5,249 nt of DNA, taken from positions 1-5,249 of the forward strand of contig PWUG01000009.1 of NCBI GenBank assembly GCA_003562605.1. The letters run 5' to 3'. The DNA comes from Syntrophomonadaceae bacterium. Its GTDB lineage: Bacteria; Bacillota_D; Dethiobacteria; DTU022. Position numbers and translations under genes: made by a program. Below, piece by piece: positions 1-4,969 of this stretch; the stretch's first letter is position 1, and every line of letters starts with the position of its first letter. The notes beneath the pieces are model-generated. The model was not told where the DNA came from. It made no database searches and worked only from the letters and a program-made list of their open reading frames with translations.

Positions 1-164
1 ACCCGTTCCCGCATTTCTTCATCTTCAACCCGGGCTGTAGCCAGGTAAATAAACTCTTTCCCACTCTCTTCAGCAAGCTTTTCAGCAAAAGAGCTTTTTC
101 CGCTGCGCACTCCTCCGGTTATTAAAATAAGGCTGCCCGGACTGCCTAAGATATTATCATTCAT
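1..164 (-). CDS. cobU: Adenosylcobinamide kinase / adenosylcobinamide-phosphate guanylyltransferase, N-terminal part (cut by window edge)
   Basis: This is the first 55 residues of a CobU/CobP-family enzyme; the rest lies left of the window. The family phosphorylates adenosylcobinamide and then transfers GMP from GTP, giving AdoCbi-GDP for nucleotide-loop assembly of cobalamin in the cytoplasm. Visible support is a beta strand followed by the P-loop GGVRSGKS (residues 17-24), then helix SFAEKLAEESG, then YLATARVEDEEMRER (residues 40-54), which matches the typical ATA...DEEM.eR segment of CobU. The ATG at 164-162 is chosen because a strong GGAGGTG (177-171) sits 6 bases upstream and the reading frame overlaps the end of btuD by 8 bases (ATGAATGA), a common sign of translational coupling. 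Its place at the end of a riboswitch-controlled btuFCD operon points to salvage of imported corrinoids rather than only de novo synthesis. The P-loop alone would fit other kinases, but the ATA/DEEM segment and the context make CobU the best call. Confidence 0.9.
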   Translation of the reverse strand, partial: MNDNILGSPGSLILITGGVRSGKSSFAEKLAEESGKEFIYLATARVEDEEMRER

Positions 165-1431
165 CTACTACACCTCCGTCCGGGAATAAAGCTACCGGCA
201 AATCTTCAAAACTTTTTAATGCTACAGCACCTTCCCGGACCAGGTGCTGTAAAAACGGCAAAGCTTTGCCACTGTAATCACGGTCCTGAACACCTTCCAG
301 GTCAATAATATATACAGGTTTACCTTCTTTCAAAACAGTTTCCACTTCGGCAACCACAGGCAGGTTTCCTTCACCAAATGGTATCGGCGGCACAACGATC
401 GCTTCTGCGCTGCGCATCATCTTCAGATGTTCTTCCCTGTTTTCACTGCTCATAGTAGTAAATGGGGGAACGATAATTACAGGGAACCCGTTGAAGTGGG
501 CAAAACGACAACTGCTATCCTGGGCCGATACCGGTCCGACAGAAAGCCGGCAGCACTTCTGATTTAGCAATTCCAGTGTCGGCAGGGCCTCCTCTCCGCC
601 TCCGATCACATGTATTGTTTGTCCATCGTTATTGAAATCGCCACGAGGATGTCCTCTGGCCACGCTGACCTGCAGTACTCCGTGCAGCGGGTGACGGTAA
701 GTCGAGGCCGGCACACCGTATGACATCTGGATATTTTCAGCAGTAATTACCTCTTCAGCCCTGCCTGTCGCCAGGACCCTGCCGCCTGATAGCAGGATAA
801 AGCGGTTGAAATGGTGCACCGCAAGATTTATATCGTGAATTGCAGCAATTACCGTTACTCCATAATCGCGGTTGAGACGGGCAGCCAGTTCAAGCAGCAT
901 CGATTGGTAACCGATATCAAGATTGGCTGTCGGCTCGTCCAGGATCAGGACTTCAGGCTGCTGGCAGACAGCCCGGGCCATAATCACCCTCTGTTTTTCA
1001 CCGCCGCTTAAAGCAGCAATTGAACGATCAGCCAGGTGTGATACACCAGTCATCTCCATCGAACGTTTAACTATATCCCTATCCTGCTGCTCCTCTTTCT
1101 GAAAACGTTTGAGATACGGGAAACGGCCCATCATCACTATCTCTTCAACTGTAAAGTCAAAATCGGCAGCGGTTTCCTGGGGCACTACCGCCATCAGGCG
1201 GGCAGCTTCCTTGCTGCTCAGCTGCTGCAACTCGCTGCCGTCCAACAGGATATGCCCTCCGGTGGGCTTCAGAATACGGCTGATACAGCGCAAAAGGGTT
1301 GATTTACCGGCTCCGTTGGCGCCTAGCATGGCTACCAGGTCTCCGCGCTGCACTACAAACTCCGTGCCGTCCAGGACCGGATGGGCATCATAGGTAAATT
1401 TTAAACCCTGAATATCGATATTCAAACCCAC
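157..1431 (-). CDS. btuD: Cobalamin/corrinoid ABC transporter ATP-binding protein with extra C-terminal domain (BtuD-like)
   Basis: This is the cytoplasmic ATPase of a type II (FecE/BtuD/HmuV-like) importer that drives corrinoid uptake through BtuC. The 424-residue product has a full ABC domain in residues 1-250: Walker A GANGAGKST (37-45), Q-loop VVPQ (Q85), signature LSGGEKQR (141-148), Walker B VLILDEP (161-167), D-loop NLD (170-172) and H-loop H199. All key residues are intact. Usual BtuD/FecE proteins are about 250-270 residues; here about 150 more follow. They begin HVIGGGEEA (274-282) and include PVIIVPPF (317-324), EAIVVPPIPFGEGNLP (343-358) and KPVYIIDLEG (371-380). I recall similar extensions in some archaeal and clostridial cobalamin ATPases; the alternating beta strands, glycine-rich turn and helices suggest a Rossmann-like fold, but its role is unknown to me. 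The start is GTG at 1431 with GGGGGAGG about 9 bases upstream, 5 bases after the btuC stop. The 3' end overlaps cobU by 8 bases. Confidence 0.93.
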   Translation of the reverse strand: MGLNIDIQGLKFTYDAHPVLDGTEFVVQRGDLVAMLGANGAGKSTLLRCISRILKPTGGHILLDGSELQQLSSKEAARLMAVVPQETAADFDFTVEEIVMMGRFPYLKRFQKEEQQDRDIVKRSMEMTGVSHLADRSIAALSGGEKQRVIMARAVCQQPEVLILDEPTANLDIGYQSMLLELAARLNRDYGVTVIAAIHDINLAVHHFNRFILLSGGRVLATGRAEEVITAENIQMSYGVPASTYRHPLHGVLQVSVARGHPRGDFNNDGQTIHVIGGGEEALPTLELLNQKCCRLSVGPVSAQDSSCRFAHFNGFPVIIVPPFTTMSSENREEHLKMMRSAEAIVVPPIPFGEGNLPVVAEVETVLKEGKPVYIIDLEGVQDRDYSGKALPFLQHLVREGAVALKSFEDLPVALFPDGGVVDE

Positions 1432-1436
1432 CAGCG

Positions 1437-2516
1437 CTATCCTCCCCCGCCAAAGTATCGCAATTTCCTGCGTTTTTTCAACAAATAAATAAACAGTGGC
1501 GCACCGATCAGGGCGGTAATGATCCCTACCGGGAGCTCTGACGGAGCGATAACAATCCGGGCCAGGGTATCCGTGGCTATCAGCAGGGAAGCGCCCAGCA
1601 GCGCCGAGGCGGGAATCAGAAAACGATGATCAGGCCCGGCAACCAGGCGCACAAAATGCGGAACGACCAATCCGACAAAACCGATAATCCCACTAGTTGA
1701 AACGGCCGCCGCCACCAGCAGCGAAGCGCCCACCAGCAAAATCTTTTTAACCTTCTCCGTGTTAACCCCTAAATGACTTGCTGTTTCCTCGCCAAGCAAC
1801 ATGGCATTCAGTTCACGGGAGAAAATACTGACACAAATATAGCCGGCCAGGGCATAGGGGACCATCACCGTTACCTGGCGCCAGGTTGCCCCGCCCAGAC
1901 CGCCCATCATCCAGAAAACCACCATATGCAACCGCTCGCCGGCAAAATAGGTGAGCAGCGAAACCAGGGCTGAGAGAAAAGCGCTGACGGCAATACCTGC
2001 CAATAGGAGGGTCATAACGGGAACAGCCCGGCCGACCCGGGCCATACTGTAAACAATAATCATGGTCGTTAACCCGCCGGCAAAAGCAAAAAGGGGAACC
2101 GCCCCAAATCCTCCCAGGGTAAGACTGAAACCGCCGAGCATGGCAAATACCGCTCCCAGGGCCGCTCCGGAAGATATCCCGATCACATAAGGATCGGCCA
2201 TCGGGTTACGGAAAAGCCCCTGAAAAACGGCGCCTGCTACAGCAAGCGAACTGCCTACAGCCGCCGCCAATAAAACCCGGGGCAGGCGAATCTGCAGCAG
2301 TATATCCCCGTAAACGGGAGTAATGTCCGCTATCGCCGGTGAATCATAGACCGGCAGAGCATCGAAAAGAATCGTGAAAATACTCCGCCAACCTATTGCC
2401 ACCGCACCCCAAATCATGGCGGTGATCAGAGAGAAAAAGAGCAGCGCAACCAGCGCAACCATAAAAAGCGGTTTTTTAATCCCGGCAAACCCGGTTTTTT
2501 TTGCTTCTGTTCCCAA
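1437..2516 (-). CDS. btuC: Cobalamin/corrinoid ABC transporter permease (BtuC, FecCD family)
   Basis: This integral membrane permease should form a homodimer with about ten helices per subunit and carry corrinoid from BtuF to the cytoplasm. The 359-residue product is typical in length (usual range about 320-360). Family hallmarks are RLPR (77-80), GAVFQGLFRNPMADPY (95-110), GISSGAALGA (113-122), the coupling-loop stretch GEETASHLGV (242-251), GFVGLVVPH (279-287) and ELPVGIITALIGAP (327-340). R77 and R80 line up with E. coli BtuC R56 and R59, which salt-bridge to BtuF glutamates; that match is an alignment by eye. The C-terminus is basic, then glycine-rich (KKRRKLRYFGGGG), and should be cytoplasmic. 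The start is uncertain: the long form uses TTG at 2516 with only a weak GGA 4 bases upstream, and an in-frame stop at 2546-2544 limits any extension. ATG at 2462 (residue 19) is a possible alternative, again without a good ribosome binding site. Iron-siderophore permeases look alike, so substrate assignment rests on the riboswitch and cobU. Confidence 0.92.
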   Translation of the reverse strand: MGTEAKKTGFAGIKKPLFMVALVALLFFSLITAMIWGAVAIGWRSIFTILFDALPVYDSPAIADITPVYGDILLQIRLPRVLLAAAVGSSLAVAGAVFQGLFRNPMADPYVIGISSGAALGAVFAMLGGFSLTLGGFGAVPLFAFAGGLTTMIIVYSMARVGRAVPVMTLLLAGIAVSAFLSALVSLLTYFAGERLHMVVFWMMGGLGGATWRQVTVMVPYALAGYICVSIFSRELNAMLLGEETASHLGVNTEKVKKILLVGASLLVAAAVSTSGIIGFVGLVVPHFVRLVAGPDHRFLIPASALLGASLLIATDTLARIVIAPSELPVGIITALIGAPLFIYLLKKRRKLRYFGGGG

Positions 2517-2575
2517 ATTATCCGGCGATTTAGTTAACCTCGCTTACTGAATACTAATTTTTAACCTGCTGTTTT

Positions 2576-3544
2576 TTAAAAAAGTCCCGGGTAAAAAATT
2601 CTGGCCGCTTCTTCAATAGCCTCGACTGCACGCGGCCCAGGACGGGCAAAGGTATCATCAGACATGGCATAGACCCTGAATTCCAGAACGGCAGGCACGC
2701 TTTCCCAACCGGGCCTGTCAGCCATTCCTTCCAGGACTAAATCTGCAGTACCGTGATAATCGGGAAAGAGGATAATATCAGGCTGCCGTTCGGCAACTAC
2801 TTCCGCACTAATCTGCGGATAGTTCTCATCAACATCACCGAAGATATTAATTCCTCCCGCCAGCGTTATAATATCAGTAATAAAAGCGCCGCTTCCCGCG
2901 CTCATCAGCGGGTCGGAATAAACCTCGTAATAGACGCGAATCTTATCTTCGTCATCTATAACGCTGACGACATCCTGCACGGCCTGGATCCGCTGCTGCA
3001 TCGAAGCGATTACCTCTTCCCCGGCGGATATCACACCGGTTATTTCGGCTACAAGAGACATGCTGGCATATAGTTCGTTTAGCGAAGATGCTTCCACAAC
3101 CAAAACCGGGATTCCCAATTCTTCCAGTCTCGGCACCTCTTCTTCGTGGATTGTGGAAGCCAGAATCAGATCCGGCTCGAGTTCGATAACTTTCTCGATA
3201 CTGGGGGTGGAAAAACCGCCTACGATATCTTTTTCCAGAGCTTCCGGAGGATAATTGCAGTACTCGGTCACACCGACGATACGCTCGCCGAGACCCAGCG
3301 CAAAGGCAACTTCCGTATTGCTCGGAGAAAGCGAGATGATTCGCTGGGGAATCCCCTCTATCGTCACTTCACGGCCCATTTGATCTGTTACGGTAACAAT
3401 ACCATTTGTCTCTGCAGGTTCAGCCGTTTCGTCGCCTTCAATCGGGCTTTCATCTTCAACGGATCCCTCTTCCCCGCCGCACCCGGTAAGAAACAGTAAA
3501 CTGATAGTCATGATTAATGCAAGTAAGATCAAGCTCTTTTTCAT
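2576..3544 (-). CDS. btuF: Cobalamin/corrinoid ABC transporter substrate-binding lipoprotein (BtuF-like)
   Basis: This is the extracytoplasmic receptor that delivers corrinoid to BtuC. The 322-residue product starts with a lipoprotein signal (MKKSLILL..., hydrophobic to residue 19) and lipobox LTGC, with C22 as the lipidated residue. Residues 23-48 form an acidic, low-complexity tether rich in E, D, P and G. The rest is a class III (BtuF/TroA-type, Peripla_BP_2) binding domain: RIISLSPSNTEVAFALGLG (68-86), VGVTEYCNYPPEA (90-102), SIEKVIELEPDLILA (115-129), YYEVYSDPLMSAGSGAF (205-221), AEVVAERQPDIILFP (247-261) and ARPGPRAVEAIEEAARIFYP (300-319). E117 and E248 occupy the places expected for the two glutamates that dock onto BtuC arginines; this is my inference from family layout. 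The ATG at 3544 follows AGGAGAGGTG (3559-3550) at good distance. It is first in the operon, about 310 bases from the predicted transcript start, directly under riboswitch control. The binding fold is shared with iron-siderophore receptors, so B12 specificity is argued from context. Confidence 0.93.
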   Translation of the reverse strand: MKKSLILLALIMTISLLFLTGCGGEEGSVEDESPIEGDETAEPAETNGIVTVTDQMGREVTIEGIPQRIISLSPSNTEVAFALGLGERIVGVTEYCNYPPEALEKDIVGGFSTPSIEKVIELEPDLILASTIHEEEVPRLEELGIPVLVVEASSLNELYASMSLVAEITGVISAGEEVIASMQQRIQAVQDVVSVIDDEDKIRVYYEVYSDPLMSAGSGAFITDIITLAGGINIFGDVDENYPQISAEVVAERQPDIILFPDYHGTADLVLEGMADRPGWESVPAVLEFRVYAMSDDTFARPGPRAVEAIEEAARIFYPGLF

Positions 3545-3612
3545 CTTTCACCTCTCCTGTCTTTAGTATGATAAATTTGGATTTCGGCGGAGAACCCGAA
3601 ATTTAACCCGGA
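3545..3612 (-). promoter_or_regulatory. btuF leader 3' part with ribosome binding site
   Basis: Transcripts that pass the riboswitch terminator continue through this stretch to btuF. It carries a strong purine-rich ribosome binding site, AGGAGAGGTG at 3559-3550, about 5 bases before the ATG. No sequestering hairpin over this site was obvious, which fits control by termination rather than by translation. Upstream in the stretch, GGGUUAA (RNA 3609-3603) could pair with UUAACCC (RNA 3678-3672) on the far side of the terminator. Confidence 0.6.
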
Positions 3613-3645
3613 AAAATAAAAAAACCACGGCAAAACGTGGTTTTT
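3613..3645 (-). terminator. Intrinsic terminator of the cobalamin riboswitch expression platform
   Basis: In the RNA sense the sequence reads AAAAACCACG, loop UUUUGC, CGUGGUUUUU: a perfect 10-bp stem (arms 3645-3636 and 3629-3620) with a 6-base loop. The U-rich run continues as UUAUUUUU to 3612. It lies between the aptamer and the btuF start, about 70 bases before the ATG, so it is best read as the regulated off-switch of the btuFCD-cobU operon. On the plus strand the same palindrome is also preceded and followed by A/T runs, but no convergent plus-strand gene needs it. Confidence 0.9.
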
Positions 3646-3652
3646 ACCCCGC

Positions 3653-3679
3653 CTTACCCTTTCACCCGAAGGGGTTAAG
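3653..3679 (-). promoter_or_regulatory. Linker hairpin between B12 aptamer and terminator (possible antiterminator / P13-type element)
   Basis: The RNA reads CUUAACCC, then CUUCGGGUGAAA, then GGGUAAG. CUUA-ACCC can pair with GGGU-AAG with one bulge, and a smaller ACCC-CUUC-GGGU hairpin competes for the same bases. ACCCC can also pair with GGGGU at 3650-3646, just before the terminator stem. Such mutually exclusive pairings are typical of the part of a riboswitch that passes the ligand signal to the terminator. Which pairing is the true antiterminator cannot be decided by eye. Confidence 0.45.
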
Positions 3680-3684
3680 CGCGC

Positions 3685-3836
3685 TGTCAGGCAGGTCTCC
3701 TGGCTCGTGTTCACTGCACCCCCTGCCTTCCCGGCTTTTTCAAGCCAGTGGCGTTAAGGAGGCACCTCCCACTTACAGTGGCGGGACCGCGCCGGAATTT
3801 AACCGGCTTCCCTTTTCAGTCAATTGACACCTGACA
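3685..3836 (-). promoter_or_regulatory. Cobalamin (B12) riboswitch aptamer
   Basis: The minus-strand RNA carries the full set of landmarks of the RF00174-type cobalamin riboswitch, in order. P1 5' arm UGUCAGG (3836-3830) pairs with CCUGACA near 3685. Next come GGGAAGCCGGUUAAAUUCCGGC (3812-3791) and CGGUCCCGCCACUGUAA (about 3789-3773). The second GCCACUG is at 3752-3746, GGGAAGGC at 3732-3725, and the B12 box AGCCAGGAGACCUGCC at 3705-3690. The element is complete and shows no missing landmark. It is expected to bind a cobalamin, probably adenosylcobalamin given the class I-like layout, and favour the downstream terminator, lowering btuFCD-cobU expression. It is the strongest evidence that the neighbouring transporter handles corrinoids and not iron chelates. 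Confidence 0.97.
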
Positions 3837-3860
3837 TGCTCTTATTTGATTGTCTCAGAT

Positions 3861-3889
3861 ATTATAGCATGCTATTAATGGCTTGTCGA
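3861..3889 (-). promoter_or_regulatory. Sigma-A-type promoter of the riboswitch / btuFCD-cobU operon
   Basis: A -35 box TCGACA (3889-3884, 5 of 6 to TTGACA) lies exactly 17 bases from a perfect -10 box TATAAT (3866-3861). The predicted start of transcription is at about 3855-3853, roughly 18 bases before the first paired base of the riboswitch, as expected for a leader promoter. A 12-base palindrome overlaps the spacer and -10 box. Confidence 0.82.
3864..3875. repeat. 12-base perfect palindrome over the -10 region
   Basis: ATAGCATGCTAT is its own reverse complement and covers four bases of the -10 box plus nine of the spacer of the btuF promoter. With one base of slippage the symmetry extends outward (ATTATAGCAT against ATGCTATTAAT). 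It could be an operator for a repressor or be chance symmetry near an AT-rich -10 box. Confidence 0.45.
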
Positions 3890-3912
3890 ACTCAAATGCG
3901 GAAGATCGCTCA

Positions 3913-3925
3913 TGCAAAATTTGCA
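3913..3925. repeat. Short inverted repeat downstream of rarD
   Basis: TGCAAA-A-TTTGCA has two perfect 6-base arms around one base. It lies 11 bases past the rarD stop codon. The loop is too short and no U-run follows, so it is not a convincing terminator. The interval 3936-3890 holds nothing else I can name, so rarD transcription may run on towards the btuF leader. Confidence 0.3.
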
Positions 3926-3935
3926 GGGCGCCGGA

Positions 3936-4886
3936 CTAAATTCTTTGAGGAGTTTTTATTTTATTAATTTCATCGGCCTGAGGCATAATCGGTTCTTTTA
4001 AAACTCCCAGGTTGGCCAGGGTGAAAATTGCCAGAGCAGCCCAGATTAAACAGAAGCTGAGAAAGTGATAAAACGAAAAATATTCTTTAAAGATAACAAC
4101 CCCCAAGAAGAGGTTAATCGAGGGGGCTATATACTGTAGAAAACCCATCATTGAAAAGGTCGTATTTTCAATTCCCTTGGCATACAAAAATAAGGGAATT
4201 GCGGTGATAATACCCGTTCCGGCTAAGATTATTTTTGTTAGTGTCGGCGCCAGATTCAATGCCCCTTCACCACCAGCCTCTAAATTAATTATAAAGATCA
4301 GGGCGATGGGCAGGACAATAACGGTCTCCAAAACAAGGCCGGCAATAGGATCTATCTTGATCATTTTTTTAATTAAACCATAAAGAGCAAAGGTACCGGC
4401 AAGAAACAAAGCTATCCAGGGAATCCGGCCATACTGTACTGCAATAACCAGCACACCTGAAGCTGCCAGAATTAGCGCCGTAAGCTGCCACCGGCTAAGT
4501 TTCTCCTTTAAAACCATCACTCCGAGGAGAACTACGACCAGGGGGTTAATAAAGTAACCCATGCTGGCCTCAATAACATGATTTGTGTTTACAGCAAAAA
4601 TATAAACAAACCAGTTTACGCTAATTATAAATCCGCAACAGAAAATTAAAAACAGCTTTTTTTTATTTGTCAGAACGGTAGCAAGGGCTTTCCATCCGCC
4701 GGTAATGACCACAATTAAAGTTACAAAAACAAACGACCATAAAATGCGATGGGCAAGAATTTCCAGGGCGGGAATTGTCTGCAGAAGCTTCCAGTACAGC
4801 GGCAGCACGCCCCATGCCGTGTAAGCTGCAATCCCAAACCAGATGCCCGCTCTATTTTGATCCATGCTTTTTGCTATTACCCTCAT
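3936..4886 (-). CDS. rarD: RarD-type EamA/DMT-family transporter
   Basis: This is a ten-helix inner-membrane permease of the drug/metabolite transporter superfamily, made of two EamA repeats. The 316-residue product is slightly longer than the usual about 290-300. RarD-specific stretches are AYTAWGVLPLYWK (21-33), EILAHRILWSF (42-52), NWFVYIFAVNTNHVIEASMGYFINP (begins at 91), LVVVLLGVMVLKEKLS (116-131), FALYGLIKK (166-174), GLVLETVIVLPIA (183-195) and GFLQYIAPSINLFLGV (248-263). The C-terminal tail (300-316) is polar. The ATG at 4886 is chosen because GAAGGAG (4900-4894) sits 7 bases upstream; the ATG at 4865 has no such site. RarD members were named for chloramphenicol sensitivity, but the natural substrate is not firmly established, so no substrate is claimed. 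It is flanked by a terminator upstream and the B12 promoter downstream and seems to be a single-gene unit. Its codons look AT-richer than those of the btu genes. Confidence 0.92.
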   Translation of the reverse strand: MRVIAKSMDQNRAGIWFGIAAYTAWGVLPLYWKLLQTIPALEILAHRILWSFVFVTLIVVITGGWKALATVLTNKKKLFLIFCCGFIISVNWFVYIFAVNTNHVIEASMGYFINPLVVVLLGVMVLKEKLSRWQLTALILAASGVLVIAVQYGRIPWIALFLAGTFALYGLIKKMIKIDPIAGLVLETVIVLPIALIFIINLEAGGEGALNLAPTLTKIILAGTGIITAIPLFLYAKGIENTTFSMMGFLQYIAPSINLFLGVVIFKEYFSFYHFLSFCLIWAALAIFTLANLGVLKEPIMPQADEINKIKTPQRI

Positions 4887-4893
4887 ACAGAAA

Positions 4894-4900
4894 CTCCTTC
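4894..4900 (-). promoter_or_regulatory. rarD ribosome binding site
   Basis: GAAGGAG lies 7 bases before the ATG at 4886 and decides the start. It directly follows the U-run of the terminator of the preceding gene, with no spacer between the two signals. Confidence 0.85.
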
Positions 4901-4934
4901 AAAAAAATAAGCTAAAGGGTAACTATAGCTTATT
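4901..4934 (-). terminator. Intrinsic terminator after the UPF0251 gene
   Basis: In the RNA sense AAUAAGCUA (4934-4926) pairs perfectly with UAGCUUAUU (4914-4906) around an 11-base loop UAGUUACCCUU, followed by UUUUU (4905-4901). The stem is 9 bp but AT-rich, so its strength is moderate. It begins 35 bases after the UPF0251 stop codon and ends at the rarD ribosome binding site. It could end the upstream transcript or act as an attenuator for rarD. Confidence 0.7.
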
Positions 4935-4948
4935 ACTTCAATTGTAAA
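4922..4948 (-). promoter_or_regulatory. Possible weak rarD promoter inside the terminator
   Basis: TTTACA (4948-4943) and TATAGT (4927-4922) each match 5 of 6 consensus bases, but the spacer is only 15 bases. Transcription would start near 4915, giving a leader of about 29 bases that contains the ribosome binding site and only half the terminator stem, so rarD mRNA from here would escape termination. This is the best rarD promoter I can see, but it is weak. Confidence 0.3.
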
Positions 4949-4969
4949 TTGGCAAGGAAATATTATTTA

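Noticed and set aside
811..1393. Two plus-strand open frames opposite btuD (811-1011 and 1109-1393)
   Set aside because: They are mirror frames of conserved ABC ATPase motifs, with low-complexity, unrecognisable products.
1773..1973. Plus-strand open frame opposite btuC
   Set aside because: It is antisense to conserved permease sequence and shows no start signals or family likeness.
2572..2583. TTTTTTAAAAAA palindrome at the btuF stop codon as a terminator
   Set aside because: There is no GC stem and no loop, and btuC follows at 59 bases in what is clearly the same operon; it is a run of T and A around the TAA stop.
2753..3499. Three plus-strand open frames opposite btuF (2753-3073, 3060-3254, 3146-3499)
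   Set aside because: They are antisense to a clearly coding lipoprotein gene, have no ribosome binding sites or recognisable motifs, and are explained by its codon bias.
1437..3544. Iron-siderophore (FecCD/FhuD-type) importer instead of cobalamin importer
   Set aside because: The protein families overlap, but the leading cobalamin riboswitch and the following cobU both point to corrinoid.
4177..4383. Plus-strand open frame opposite rarD
   Set aside because: It is antisense to conserved RarD segments; its product has no recognisable features.
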